The translations under genes and the position numbers were made by a program. From assembly GCA_022385755.1 (NCBI GenBank), contig MU278348.1:593035-657034 (forward strand): a DNA stretch of 64,000 nucleotides, read 5' to 3'. The notes below the pieces were generated by a model. That model worked only from the letters and a program-made list of their open reading frames with translations. It was not told the DNA's origin and did no database searches. Positions 1 through 19,300 of the stretch are shown piece after piece. Position 1 is the stretch's first letter. Each line of letters opens with the position of its first letter. Source of the DNA: Trametopsis cervina. Taxonomy: Eukaryota; Basidiomycota; Agaricomycetes; Polyporales; Irpicaceae.

Positions 1-1243
1 CGTTTCAGCTCAACAGTGCTTGTGTTGACACATTAACATAGGGACTTTGGCCAAGATGATCCATTTGAGCTTGTTCGCTCAGGGTGGGAGGTCATTAACA
101 GGTTGTACTTCCGGATCTTAACGTTGGCAACAAATTAATCTTTGTGCAAATTCCGCAGCGAGGATAGTTTCCAATACATCGTCACTAAGGCTCCTCCTGT
201 AAGCACACCCATTCCTTAATTCTTTGCGAAAGACATTCTAACGGTCAGCTGAAGACAAGCTCATTTCCATCAAGACTGAATCAGACACGCCTTTGGGATG
301 GGGCGAATGTGGACACTGGAGGAGCCTGGGATCCCCATATCTTCGATCGAGGTATATATTTGCTCCGTTTGCGCGTCTTGAGTCACCTAATATTGCTTTA
401 GGCAATGCATCGAACAATCCTTCTCTCTCTGAACCGCTGCTTGCAGGCGCCATCATGGTATGCACACTATTGTTCATGGCGGTACCAAATCTAATTACAT
501 TCCTGATGACTCAGGCTATATGGAATGATCATGGCCCTAACGCTACCACACCCCTGGAGGCCTTTTACTGCATGAAAGAGGGACTCCCCGTCATTGCTGC
601 AGCGAACTGGCAAGCTTCTGTCCGACCCAATCATTTGAACCGCGATCAGTTCCTCCTCGCATATCCCACGTTGGAAGCGAGCGTCCCTGGTCAAAACCTG
701 GACAGAAGGATCAAGAGCAAGTCCAGTCTTGTCGCGGAGTACAAGATCTCAGGTCGGGCTTCGCTGGTGAAAGACACAAGCGACAACGGGTATGACGCGA
801 AGCTGCAGAACGGTGTACTACACACTCCGTTAGGCAGCAAAGGCCACAATTACACCGTCCTCGTGTCCTTCACTTCTTCGCAGCCCAACGGCACGCTGCT
901 TGTCGGACCCGACTCGTCATTTGGTGTCACTGCGGTCGGTGATGGCCACACGCTCGCCTTCACCTCGTACAACATCGTTTATCCGCTGTTCAACTTCACG
1001 CTTCCGACGTCCAAGTCATCGGAACGAGAAATTATCCTCCACGGAACCGAGAATAGCACATCGGCATATGTCGATGGACAGTATGCAGGGGATTTTGTAA
1101 TCGGGCTCGATGGTACCACCGTGTTTCAGCCTATGGCGTTTGTGGCCCCGGTGCAGCAGGTCGGCGGACCGGGTAACGAGGTAGCACGGTTCGCGGTGTG
1201 GGACGGTCTGCAAGACATCTCGAAAATTTCTCACGCACAATAG
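1..1243 (+). CDS. GH20-like beta-N-acetylhexosaminidase, 3' part (5' end outside window)
   Basis: Removes terminal N-acetylhexosamine residues in members of this family, probably from chitin-derived or glycan substrates. Only the C-terminal part is here. I read five exons: about 42-101, 159-198, 249-351, 402-457 and 515-1243, separated by GT-AG introns of 49-57 bp. The spliced protein reads DFGQDDPFELVRSGW, then DSFQYIVTKAPP, GGAWDPHIFDRGNASNNPS, LLAGAIMAIWNDHGPNATT, followed by a beta-rich C-terminal part that ends at TAG 1241-1243. The WDP, NASNNP and AIWNDHGPNATTPLEAFY blocks are what I recognise from fungal GH20-like enzymes. The catalytic Asp-Glu pair would lie upstream of the window, so activity cannot be judged. 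A simple ORF from 293 reads through two introns and is misleading. Several NxT/S sites suggest a secreted protein. The family assignment is from memory of motifs. Confidence 0.7.
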
Positions 1244-1722
1244 ATACCATGCTCATACCTGGTACAACCGTGTACGTGTACGAATACCAAGACAGAATCT
1301 GGTCACAGTGAGAGACAATCGCAAGAAATTTCAGAAAAAAGCATGATCGCGTCGTCAACGTCGATCGGCGGCACATCGCACCTACCATCGCCTGGCTCGG
1401 TAAGCCCCAGGCCGCCAACTGTACTGATAGTGAATGTAGGACGACCCTCGCGTTGGCGAGACAGGTCCGACGCTCACTAAATACTGTTGATTGTTTGGAG
1501 CACACAGAACAGTTGTGCCCTAGCAGTCTATGACAAACCATTGGGACATAGAATTGAATCTGCGGAGAGCGGAGTCGTAGCTCTGCTGAGCTACGGCCCC
1601 CTTCTTCGCATCCTGCTAGCATACAAATGTTGACAAATCCAGCGATAGTATTGTGGTGTGGAGTCCATAAGTCAGGCATCTGATCGATGCTCAGGACACC
1701 GTGACATGGATACCTGGGCCTG
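1244..1722. other. Intergenic spacer between convergent genes
   Basis: Between the GH20-like stop and the RNase III-like stop. Possible 3'UTRs only; minus-strand frames here have no motif. Confidence 0.5.
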
Positions 1723-2724
1723 TTACTCACGAGCTGCCCATCCCATAGCGTACCAGGCTTGCTTTGCAGCTTCTTCCTTCGCGAGCTGCTTGCTTGCTCC
1801 AGAACCGGCCCCCTTCTCGATGCCATTCACTAAAATGCAGAGTCAATACTGGTTTGATGTAGCAGAAGGAGCATATGACACTGACCAACACATTTGGCGG
1901 TCCATCGGCCCGCGTGCGGGGGGCCAGAGAACTGCGCTGGGTACTCTACGAATACCCTGCGTTGATTAGCCGTCTGATTGAACATGGGTAAGAACGCCGT
2001 CGAAGGCTGGGCAGGGGTCATTGGGTTAGGAAGAGGGGGCGGAGGGTTGGACGGAGGGGGTGGCGGTGGCATGGAAGCAGGCTCTGGAGGCGGAGCCGTG
2101 TACATCGGGTACGGAGGCGGGCTAAACATCTCGGTCTTCACTTTCTTGGGAAAGTTCAGCGGCTCCATGTCGGTGTCCACGGGTTCAAACTGCGGGTCCA
2201 CCAGAGCTCCGATCCAGTTGAGGATGGTGGTCATGCCATGAGAGGCGTAGACGGCACCTGCGTAGGTATGGAAGAGCTCAATCATTTCCTGGGAAGATAA
2301 GGGTAAGATGGACTGCTTCAGAGAGGTTCCCACACGCATACCTCTGGCTTATTGACTAACTCCGCTGCATCTGGGCTAACCCTCAACTTGTCTTTGAGCC
2401 TGTAGCCCTTAACCCATTCTAGCACTTTCTCAGATAAGACGATACCGCATTCTTTCTACCCTTGACAATGAGTGCGTAGCAATACTATACTTTGCCAAGA
2501 GAACGCACCTCGAGCTCTCGCGCCCCTATCATCGGCCTTTTCTTGAAAAGGGTATCGATAACGGCGGACCTGATGATCGCCTCCCCCAGCACAGCCAAGC
2601 GCAGGTTATCGCCGTATTCAGAGTTTTCGTCTAGAGGGGCGCCAGGGAAATGCAGAGATCTGTGGGTGAAAACATCTAAGAGGACTTCGCCGTTCAGCTT
2701 TGGAATGGGAGGCAACGAAGACAT
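1723..2724 (-). CDS. RNase III-like domain plus dsRNA-binding domain protein
   Basis: I read four exons. The first (ATG 2722-2724) holds the start of an RNase III fold with LLDVFTHRS. A short second exon gives KECGIVLSEKVLEWVKGYRL. The third gives ELFHTYAGAVYASHG followed by a proline-rich linker (PPPPPP runs). The third and fourth together give a dsRBD, FVEYPAQFSG to GASKQLAKEEAAKQAWYAMGW. This order (RNase III fold, linker, dsRBD) is that of class I RNase III. However, the signature helix usually reading NERLEFLGD is NLRLAVLGE here, and the later D..FE pair reads E..FH, so most metal-binding acids are replaced and the protein is probably a non-catalytic dsRNA binder. The start is uncertain: an open Ser/Thr-rich stretch continues up to 2895 without an ATG. 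The 3' end could splice on at 1730 to a stop near 1673. Confidence 0.75.
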
Positions 2725-3433
2725 CTTCACGCCCGAGCTCGCAGTTGTAGCAGTGGAGGGATCTGAACGCTGACGCTTGAGGTGCAGGTTACTAGAGTGG
2801 TTTGTAGCGGCTTTTAAGTCGGTGGAAAGTGCTGGAAAGGGCCACGTGCTGCTTGTGAGCTGCGGGGACAAAGCAACGGTAGCATTACCACGCACCTATT
2901 GGGGATGATGACCATTGATAGGAATCAGAGTGCATGCTAAGGCCTTTCACTTGAGCCTTCACCATTCAACGCCCTACGTTGCAGGAGTTGAGAGAGGTCT
3001 TGTCTCAGGCAAGACGGAAGAGAAAGGTAAGGAGGAAACGGGTGGCCCGTCTGCCGCGCGGCCGCTTTAGAATGATCGCAGCTTTTCTCACCAACTCCGA
3101 CAAACAACGGATGTGGCCTCGGCAACATACAAGCGTAATGACTCCTTGCTACACGACACAAACGAGTATCGAGGGCCACAGGTCTTTGTGTCCATTGGCG
3201 ACACACAAGGGCCATGACTCTAGCAACTCGTCACAAAAGCGGATTGAAAACTACAGATCCCTGTGTCCATTGTTGGAAAGATACTTATACTGAAAGACTA
3301 ATGTACGAACTACATCAAGCATATATCTATACAGGCGATTAGCCGAGAATAATGTAAATAAAGAACGACAACAGCGCTGGCTGGAAAGGATACATAGGGA
3401 GTAGTGCACACCATCGCATATATGAGATTGATA
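2725..3433. other. Region between the CHD 3' end and the RNase III-like start
   Basis: About 700 bp. The part to 2895 is open in frame with the RNase III-like gene (Ser/Thr-rich) and may be its true N-terminus via an unseen exon. The rest shows nothing supportable. Confidence 0.45.
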
Positions 3434-9812
<6,379 letters not shown>

Positions 9813-11384
9813 AGACGGCGAGCTTATTGATATGGTCGTCGAAGTGGAATGAAAGACTGGACGCGACAACGACGCGTCGCGGACGCGGATAACTCTAATT
9901 ATGGCGGCAGGACACCGCGTTGAATGGCCGTGGCTGTAGGCGCTAATTTGAGGAGGCCGCCTAATATGGGGTGCATCGTGAGTTGTTTAGCACGGTCATG
10001 ACGGGCACAACTTTGAATGATACAAGCTTGAGTCGCCAAACCTCTCAACGTGATACCGGTATGCGACCTTGCTGGAAGTCACCTACTGGCATGGGATACT
10101 CCCGGTATCGCCTACACGTCGCGGACTGGCACTGACTGCGCCTGGATTACAGAGGCAGGAATATACGAGAAGATCGGCGTGTCCCATACTCAAGTTGATA
10201 GGTATCTGCCACGATATTGAAAACCAGCACCGAAGGCTACCGTCGACGCGTGTAGAGGCTACACCTGTCTTTCAGGTGCACTCTGCCGAACTATCCATAT
10301 GTTCTGATCTATGTTGTAGGTCTTCATATCGTGGAGACGTGCGGTTTGCGAGGCCACAGTCACGGAATAGGTCAGAAGACCTTCAGAACAACAATCTGGT
10401 ACATCATATCTCAACTTCAGATGACATTCTGAGTTTCTTACAACTTTCTAGAGACTGGTTTCCAAGCCTGACTGCGTACAACAGATCATCAACCACGCCG
10501 CTGGTAGTGCTGCTCCACGTAAACCTACTGTCACCACTCATTCCGATGGTGTCGTTCATTCATCTTTCTCAATACCACTCTCTTCGATGACCTCTGCTTA
10601 TTGGCAAGATTTATCGCGTGCTCATCTATATCCTCTCTTGCTCGAATGTGCCGTAAGCCGACAGTACACCTTGAACTGATGAGATATTTTTGAATCTGTT
10701 CGGAGATGAGATGCATTTTTGACATCATGGATTGCTATGCTCTCATCCGCCAGATAGAAGAGCTGGTTCGCACAGTCAATATCGGTAGAGGATGCATAGC
10801 CCATGATGCGCAGCTTTGTTGAGAATGCAATTATGAGACGGCTGTGCAATAATCGCTATGGTATTTTCCACCATAAATCATCAAAGAATGAAGTCTTTCT
10901 TGAGGAGTTTTCAGAAATACCATGCTGTATACCCAAACAGCTCCCCCTTTTACGGAGGCTGTGCTGAAGAGTTGCTACAATGCTGCGTTCTTGGATGGGG
11001 ATCCTTGGGCGCTTAATATGGCACTCCTAGCCATTGAGCCCTTGGAGATTGCTTCAAAAAACAAAACAGATATTTTCACTCGTATGGCTCTAGGAAGCCA
11101 ATGTGCATAGCAAATGTACCGCGAGGATAGATACCTTATTTGAGCTTGAGTATGATGAGGATGTGAAACTTGGTCGTCCATCAGTTGAGCAGAATTGATC
11201 GGCTGCTCTGCTGTGAAACGCCCACCGCACCTTGGCTTCACCAACGACCAGGCAGGTCCTGCCAACGTCGCCATAGACCTCTCCTCACCCCTCTGGTCTT
11301 TGACACACCTTGAATAGCTCTAATACGATACCAGAGCCGTAGACTCCAGCCATACAGTCGCTTCTAGGCAGCAAGTCAAGGAGA
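9813..11384. other. Intergenic region between divergent CHD and Kelch genes
   Basis: This 1.57 kb stretch holds the promoters of two divergent genes. A 173-codon open frame at 10069-10590 and a 62-codon one at 10922-11110 show no recognisable motif and no convincing splice partners, so I do not call them genes. I see nothing else supportable. Confidence 0.5.
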
Positions 11385-14300
11385 ATGTCCTTCTTCAGCC
11401 GGAAGAAGCAGCACCCTCCTCCGGTCAGCAATCCCCCTGCACAACAACCGCAAGGTCCTCCGCAGACTCAGCCACCGCAGCAGAGGCAGCTGGCAAAGGA
11501 AAATAGCTATGATAGGTGAGCTGCCGTCCTTTTATGTGTGCATCTCGACAACTGCATGCCCGTACCCTCATTTTGGAATGCTCATCATGTCTTCTTCCCA
11601 CTTGTGAAGTGGACTCAACGGGCGGGGCAGTCCTGCTTTAGCTCCTGCGCCAGTTCAGCTTAACTCTACACAACCACGACAAGCTCGAGGGGGGAGCCCT
11701 AACAATCCTGCCAGCAACGGCGCCAGCAATGCAAACGGGTCCGCACAACCAGGCCCTCCTGTCCAAGCCTCGCAGCCTCAGCCAACGGCACAGAGTCCAC
11801 CATCTCAATCTGGACAGCTCCCTGGTCAGCAACAACAACCTCAGAGGACATATCCATGGACCCAACGGCGACTCATATTGCCACCACCCGTGGTGATGCC
11901 GAAACCTGGTCAACAGCCTCCGACAACACCATCCCCGTCTCCCTTCCCTCGCTACGGCCACGCACTTCCAGCTACGGCGACGGCAACAGGAGAGCTCTTC
12001 TTGTTCGGAGGTCTCGTACGGGAGAACGTGCGGAACGACCTGTACCTTTTTTCAACTCGAGATCTGTCTGCGACGTTGCTGCAAACAGCCGGAGAAATCC
12101 CATCACCCCGAGTGTTGCATGCTAGTGCCCTCGTAGGGAGCGTTTTGATAGTGTGGGGAGGTGATACGAAGAACCAGACTAGGACACCAACTACGGATAA
12201 GCAGGACGACGGGCTATACTTGTTAAACCTTGGTGAGCCAAATATCGACTACACAGATAAGGACTGCAGTCTATAGCATGTTTGATCATACAGTTACGCG
12301 GGAATGGACACGGGTATCCGTGACGGGACCGGCTCCTGCGGGACGTTACGGGCATGCAGTATGCATGGTCGGATCCAAGTTTTACATCTTCGGGGGCCAA
12401 GTAGACGGGGAATGCATGAACGATCTGTGGGCTTTCGACCTCAATTCTCGTGAGTAGCCTTCTGCGTGCTTATCGCTCCACGGTAACGATTGACATGCCA
12501 TAGTACGGACCAAGGCCGTGTGGGAAGCCATCGAGCCCGTAGAAGGTTTGCCACGACCAGCAGAACGTACGGGCCATGCATGCGTTGCATACGGGGAGAA
12601 GATCATCTTGTTTGGTGGAACGGACTGTGTCTATCACTACAACGATACATGGGTGTTCGATACCGTCACCCACACATGGTCGGAGTTGACATGTATCGGA
12701 TTCATCCCCTCGCCGCGAGAGGGACACGCTGCGGCCGTGGTGGACGACGTCATGTACATCTTTGGTGGCAGAGGTGTAGACGGCAAAGACCTGGGTGACT
12801 TGAGCGCTTTCAAGCTTTCCAGTATGTGTTCTCGTATATATATATTGCACGCGCTGAACATTACCTTCAGACCAACGATGGTACATGTTCCAGAAGATGG
12901 GACCGGCGCCACCCCCGCGATCTGGGCATGCAATGGCGTCGATGGGCTCGAGAGTGTTTGTGCTTGGAGGTATTGGTGGCGAGGCGACGAACGCCGGAAA
13001 GCCTGAGGATCCCAGTCTGATTCATGTCCTTGACACCAGTGCGTCGATATTTCTTCACTGCGTCTGTCTCATTGGTGCTCGTCCATGGCTAACTTGGACA
13101 CAGAACACATCAAGTATCCGGGCGCCAACAACCCGCCTCCTACGGGCCCGCAACGGTCGCCAAGCAAGACCCCTGCGAATGGTCAGGCTGCCGCACCAGG
13201 GGGCGGCCAACAAAGCGCAGTGCGAGCGATGTCTCCCGTGGGTGATCAAGCTCTTGACGATGACCCTCGACGCCCATTATCACCTGCGATGATGCGCGCA
13301 CTGCCCAACGGCATCCAAACGAACATCAACAACAGCTTGCGGGGCAAACCACCTTCACGTCCGCCGAGGGAAGATGGAGATGAGCTCGACGCGGGGGACA
13401 GCAGTCCCGAGATTATCACAGGAGAAAGGGCGATGTCTCCGGAGCAGAATCAGATCCGCGCCAAGAGCCCGAACGCTTTCAGCTCAAATCGGGCGGTGTC
13501 CCCAGTGTTGTCGCAGGCAGGCGATAGCTACGAGCCACTAAGCATGGTGACCGCGGCGATGGGACTACAGAACGTAGCTGCGCGCAGTGCGTCGCCCCAA
13601 GTAACCGAGCGGTCTGGGACGAAAGTCTCGCCTACTGTGAACGGCTTCGCACATCACAGCAAGGCTGCGGGGTCGACAGGGAACATGTCCGCCGACCTGA
13701 TTCGTGATCTCAAGGAGAAGGAGGCGGAGATGGAGGCGTTGAAGAAGCGCGATGCGTGGATGAAGGCTGCGCTGGCGAAGGCGTCGCGGTCAGGATTTGT
13801 ATATGCTGAGGAAGAGCAGATGGACACCGACGCGGACAACGACGACGACGTGGATAGTCGCCATGTTGCTGAGATGGTGCTCAATTTGAAGCATCTGAAG
13901 GCTAAGATCCAGGTTCGTCCCTTGATGACTATAGTCGAGCTAGTCTGACGTGAGGATTTGTTTTGTTGTCGCTGCAGGCTACGATGATCGAGCAGGCACG
14001 ACAAGCGTCAGAGCGTGTCGAAGAAGCTGAGAAGATACGATCTAGCGCCATCCAAGAGGCTGCGTATTATCGTGCGAAGCTCGCAGCTGTGGAATCTGGT
14101 TCAGAGACAGAGGCCACGCGTCTTGAACGTGAACGGATTGCTGAGCTCGAGCATCAGCTTTCTGCCGCGACAGCCGCTCAAAACGAACGTGACAGGAAGA
14201 TTCAGGAGCTGCATGATTCATTGGCTCTGCAGACCACTTTACTGGAGCAGGCAGAGGCCCGAGCAGAGGACCAGTCAAAGCGCGCGGAGATGTTGGCCGA

Positions 14301-16160
14301 AAGCCGTGCACGCGATCTTCAGGACCACAGCGAGCTTCGAGATAAGCACACCGTGATCGAGTCGAACTTCCGTCAGCAGGCCGAGCAGCTACTGGCCCAC
14401 AAATCTCAGCTGGAACAACGGGAGGCCGAGTATATGGGTGCGCAGTCACAGCTTGAAGACCTCCTTCTCACCAGGGACGAGCACGTTCGAGCGCTGGAAC
14501 AAGCGAATAACGCTGTCAAGGCATCCTCGACCCGGGCTGAACAGCTGGAGGAGCAGTACCAGCGCGCTCGAGACCAGATCAACCAGATGGAAGCGGATGT
14601 TGCGGAGCTCCGTGGAGAGCTCGAGTCTCGCACGACAGAAGTCGAGTCGGTTCGAATGCGTCTTGCAGATGCGGAGAACTCATGGGCCAAGTCTCGAGAA
14701 GAAGCGAACGCGTTCCGAGCTTTGACGACAGGCGGTCTCGGAAAGTTGTTGGACTCGCATCGCGACCTGAAGAGCGACGAGGACCGCCTTAGTCGTGGTC
14801 ATGCTGAAAAGGTGAACGCGCTAGAGACGGAAGTGGCCTCGCTGCGCACCATGCTGCAGGATGCAACCCGCGTCGCGGAGACTGCCCAAGCCGACTTATC
14901 CGACGAACGTCGCAAGATTCGTGACACCGAAGTAGAGGCTATGGCGCTCAGGTCACAAATTGTCGGACTTCGCACTCAGCTCTCATCGGCTCTCGCCGAC
15001 AGCGGTCGCCTCCGCAAGGATTTGGCCGTCAAGGACGCGGAGATGCGGGAGAAGATGAAGGAGCATGCCAACAACAACGTCCGACTGGATACATTGCGCA
15101 ACTTCCTGGCGGAAAACGGCATTGTTGAGGGCGAAGAGCTTGCACGCAAAGACGACGCCTCTTCATCTGCTCGAGTTGCCGAACTTGAAGACAGACTCGC
15201 AACTCGCAGCCGTCTTCATGAAAGGACCGATCGGGAGCTCCAGAACGTGCTACAGCAGAAGCGTGATGCCGAAGCTCGGGTTGAGTCTCTCGCTGCAGAA
15301 CTCGACCGCATGCAATCGTCAGGTGGACACCAGAACGGTGACTCGCAGGCGCGCGTTCTTGAACTTGAGAGCAAGCTTGAAGAAACCGAGTCAACCTACA
15401 AGGCTCGCCTGCAACAGCTCGAGGAGGATTATCAGCTTGCCGTACATTACGTAAAGTAGGTGGTAGTTGTTATGGAACAAGACAACAAATTGACAATTAA
15501 TCTAGGGGGACAGAAAAGATGATGCGCAAGATGAAGGATGAGCTGAACAAGCAAAAAGTCCTGAACCAAAGCATGCAAACCGAGTTAGACCGGTCGTCCA
15601 GCACCGAGCCAGGCTCCCGGATCCGAGCACTCAATGGCCGAAGCACCCCTTCCTCTGACGACAGCGGGAACGAACTCTTGCGCAGCCAGTTGACCGATGC
15701 TCAACGACAGGTGCAACGCTTGAACGGCGACAACCGGGAGCTTCGTTTGCGGATCGAGAACCTAGAAAGCGATGTCGAACACATGCGGGACAACCTGATA
15801 GCCACCCAACGGGAAGCGGACGAACGGCAGCTGCGTATCGAAGAGCTTGAACAGGACGTCGAACGACTTCAGAACTCTCTAGTCATCGCTCGTGGAGGCC
15901 ACGAAGAGACGATTCTCGAGCGGCTCAGTAACGAGAACACCAATCTCAAGCGCGAAAACGAACAGCTTTCTCATAAAATTGGCCTTCTCCTCGAAGTCGA
16001 TCAGTCCGGTTTCGGTCATGGACGACCAATATCAGGGATTTCAGAACGTCCTGCAAGTACGTCAAGTTCAGATAACGCGATGGCCTTCGAACATCTCTCT
16101 AGCGAACTCGATGACTGGCGGCAGCAAATCGCCAGTTCTATGAGCACGCGACGACTATGA
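11385..16160 (+). CDS. Kelch-repeat and coiled-coil cell polarity protein (Tea1/Kel1-like)
   Basis: Starts at ATG 11385 with MSFFSRKK, then a Pro/Gln-rich leader. A Kelch propeller runs from about 11930 to 13030: repeats with paired glycines and distal aromatic residues, such as [70 protein letters not shown] and [18 protein letters not shown]. After a Ser/Pro-rich linker with repeated SP sites (likely phosphosites), a long coiled coil begins near 13690 and runs almost to TGA 16158-16160. N-terminal Kelch plus C-terminal coiled coil is the layout of fission yeast Tea1 and budding yeast Kel1, which mark cell ends and growth sites. Introns of about 50-60 bp split the Kelch part. A second, Kelch-only copy lies at 24952-26330. 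Confidence 0.85.
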
Positions 16161-16395
16161 CATCGAGAGTAAACTCTCGTTGTCGCCTTTATTATTTTTC
16201 GTATTTAACTTGACATATACCCTGGCCCGGTTTGTCCAACCACGCTCCTTTGCATATCTTACGCTAGTTATTCTCTCGTTTATCCTTGCTCTCCATCGTT
16301 TGTCGTCTCTGCACCGCGTCGTCTCTTTCTTATCTCTTCTTTCTCGAAGTTTGTCACTTGTGGATAGCGTATGGATTAAATATTGCTCTAACGAC

Positions 16396-19300
16396 TTATG
16401 CAGAATCTGTAGCGCGCTGAGTCCACTCTATAGCCTTTTCTTTCACCGCTGAAGCACCTTCTTCGTCTCCTAATCTTTTTTCGAGTTCCAGCCATTTTTT
16501 GAAAAAGGCTCTGCAGGCCCATGCTAAGAATATACATTAATGAGATGATTATGACAACACGCACTTTGCTTTGTGACTTGTCATCTTCAGTGTGAGTAGG
16601 CGACCAAACAAGTTCCTATGATATGCTTTGAGAACGGTACCACACTGACAGTGTTCATCACGACATACCTGAGGCTCGCAATGTCGTTCTGACCAGCTTC
16701 CATATCCAAGTAAATTGACCACAGATCCCACCGTTTTGGATGCGAGTCGACTATACCCTCGAAGATTGTCTTCCCTCTCTCAGGATCACCAAGCTTGTAC
16801 TCCAGTTGCGCGAACTTAGAAATAGTCTTCAAATCTGCATTGTTCTGTTAGTACCCGATGATAGTCTGACATTGCGTATGGAACTAACGCTTTCGCTTCT
16901 CCAAGCTCTGCAGAGCACGAGGAAGTAGGTTACGGGCTTCTTCCTTCTTACCCTGGCGAAGGTAGTACTCTCCGAATAAGGACCATACCTTCGAGCTTTG
17001 CCCGAACTTTTTACTTGTTCGTTTGTATTGTTCTTCTGCTTGCTGCAAACACAGGATGGTATCAGACTACGGCTCGTAGATGTAGGAATACACTAATACC
17101 TCGATTTTGTCGCTTTGCTCCAAAATAGCGGCGAGGCGAAGATGAATCGTCTTCGAGTCATTATGGCGAGCAGCATCCTTAAATGTTGTCTCGAGGGACT
17201 GCTCTGTCCCATAAACATTCTCGATGTTCAACAGAGCAATCCAAACGTTCAATTTTTCTTGCTCCTCTCGGAAACTGATAGTCCGCAACGCTCGTTGTGC
17301 AATCGCCCGAGCCTTCTCAACCTCGGAAAGCTGTAGTTGGAAGGACATGTATTGAACCCAGAGATAAGAGGAATTGGGCGAGCCCAGTAGAACTCGCTCG
17401 AAGTCGGCATTTGATTCAGGAACCTTGGTGTGGAGATCGGCGGTCAGGTCCTGCTCGATTCCCTTACGACGACGCTTCTTTTTCTTGTGAGCTTGTGCGT
17501 CTTCATCTTCTTCGTCAGATGACGAGGCTGAGATCTCGTCATGTGACGGTTGAACAGACCATTGGAACCCACTTCCAAGGTCAAGCCTTGGGGCCGATAG
17601 AAGGTTACCTTTCACCGTCCTAGTAACGACGGTGCTGGTGTCGACATCCAAGTCAACCTGCATGGTCTCGTCCGCCTCCTCCTCAGAATCATTTTCTTCA
17701 GCATCCACATCCTCGCCAAGTGGTTGTTCATCATCTTCCTCATCAGGTTCTCCTTCGGAGGCATCATCGGAGGCATCCTCAACAACGCCGAGAGGTGCGT
17801 TTTCATCCAGATCGCCAGCCTCATCCTCAACGGTAAAGTCATCCTCCGAGAAATAAGAGGGCTTGAGGCTCAACGAGATTCGCCGCTTTTCCTCGTCGAC
17901 TGACAGTACGATGGCTTTCACTCGATCGCCCTCCCTGAAGCTACGCAGCGCCATGTTGATATCAGCATCTTTGTTGTCGGATAGCTGGAAAACGAGGTCA
18001 GACCTGATAAATGGAGTAGAAGGAGTTTGGTACCTCAGTTTTGTGGCACAAGCCCCGAAGTTTCGAACCCTCAATCTCAAGAAACAAGCCGTAGTCTTCG
18101 ATCCGCTTCACGATTGCATCTACCTTCTGGCCATCTTCCAGGTCCGTAAGTTTTAACGAGGATACTTCCTTAGACAGGTCTCCGGAACGGAAGGACAGCT
18201 CTACTTGTTTCTTCTCGATATCGACGCTATGATACCGATGAATTTCGGGACCCCAATCCAAACCGACGATCTCACCTCAGAACTCGGCCTTTCACGAGTT
18301 GGTTGACTGTGAAGCGACTCTTCCAATCCTTCACGAACTATATACAAAGTCAACAAGGACTGGCCTTCTCTTGGTAGAGTAAACTGACCTCGTCAAACAG
18401 CTCTTTGATTTGCACACGAGCGTCGATGTTACGGCCAATGGAGATGAAAAGACCATGCTCTGCGACACTCTTGATGAATCCACGGACATTGGAGCCAACT
18501 TCGAGGTCCTTCAGTTCGTTGACCACCTTGTCAACAACGGGCTTCCCCTGATCGGGATGCACGACTGAGGGGCGCATTGATAGAGCGAGTTGCCGTTTAT
18601 CCTTGTCGACAGCGATCACGGTCGCCTTGAGCACTGAGTCTGTGGCTGGGAAGGGAGCGCCTGCTTCATAGTCATCGCATGCGTCCGTTGGGTGTAGCAA
18701 TCCAGACAGACGAGGAGATAGTTTGATTAACGTTCCCTGCCGGAGTTGCCGAATAACGCGACCACCGACCACTTGGCCCACCTGCACCGTTTCGAGAGAC
18801 AGTCCGTGTTTTTGCAGTACGGCCTCCTTTTCTTTCGGCTTAGTTGCGACAAGCACGAAACCTTTCTCCGGGTTACGCGTGGTCACGACCAGGTCAGACA
18901 GCTTGTCTCCGACTTTGAGGGTACTGCGTAATTGGGCGACGGTCACGCCGCGCCTGTTGGCTAAGTTATTCAGTGATAGCAACCCTCGAACTTGGGTCGG
19001 ATGCAGTGTGATGACGATCTTGTCCTTCTGAATGTCAGATATCGCGCCTTCCACCGAGTTTCCGATCTCCACTTCCTGTATCGCTGTAATAGCGGACTGG
19101 AAGTTGGTAGCTGCTTGTCGAATACTAGCGACGATTCGAGATGTTTCTGAATCGACGGAGATGATACGGACCCGCACAGCCTTGCCAATAGGGAAAGAAT
19201 CGGACAAAGATGAGAGTGTAGTCTCGCTGTAGTGTATTTGTTAGAGAGAGGGATTGAGGAAGAGATATGAACGCACCTCGCTTCCCGGATAGGGACGATA

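Noticed and set aside
1131..1826. 231-codon minus-strand frame
   Set aside because: Only its upstream end overlaps the real last exon of the RNase III-like gene; the rest lies in 3' flank and over the GH20-like gene.
10069..10590. 173-codon open frame in the CHD/Kelch intergenic region
   Set aside because: Composition and motifs are not protein-like, the start is not ATG-supported, and no splice partners continue it.
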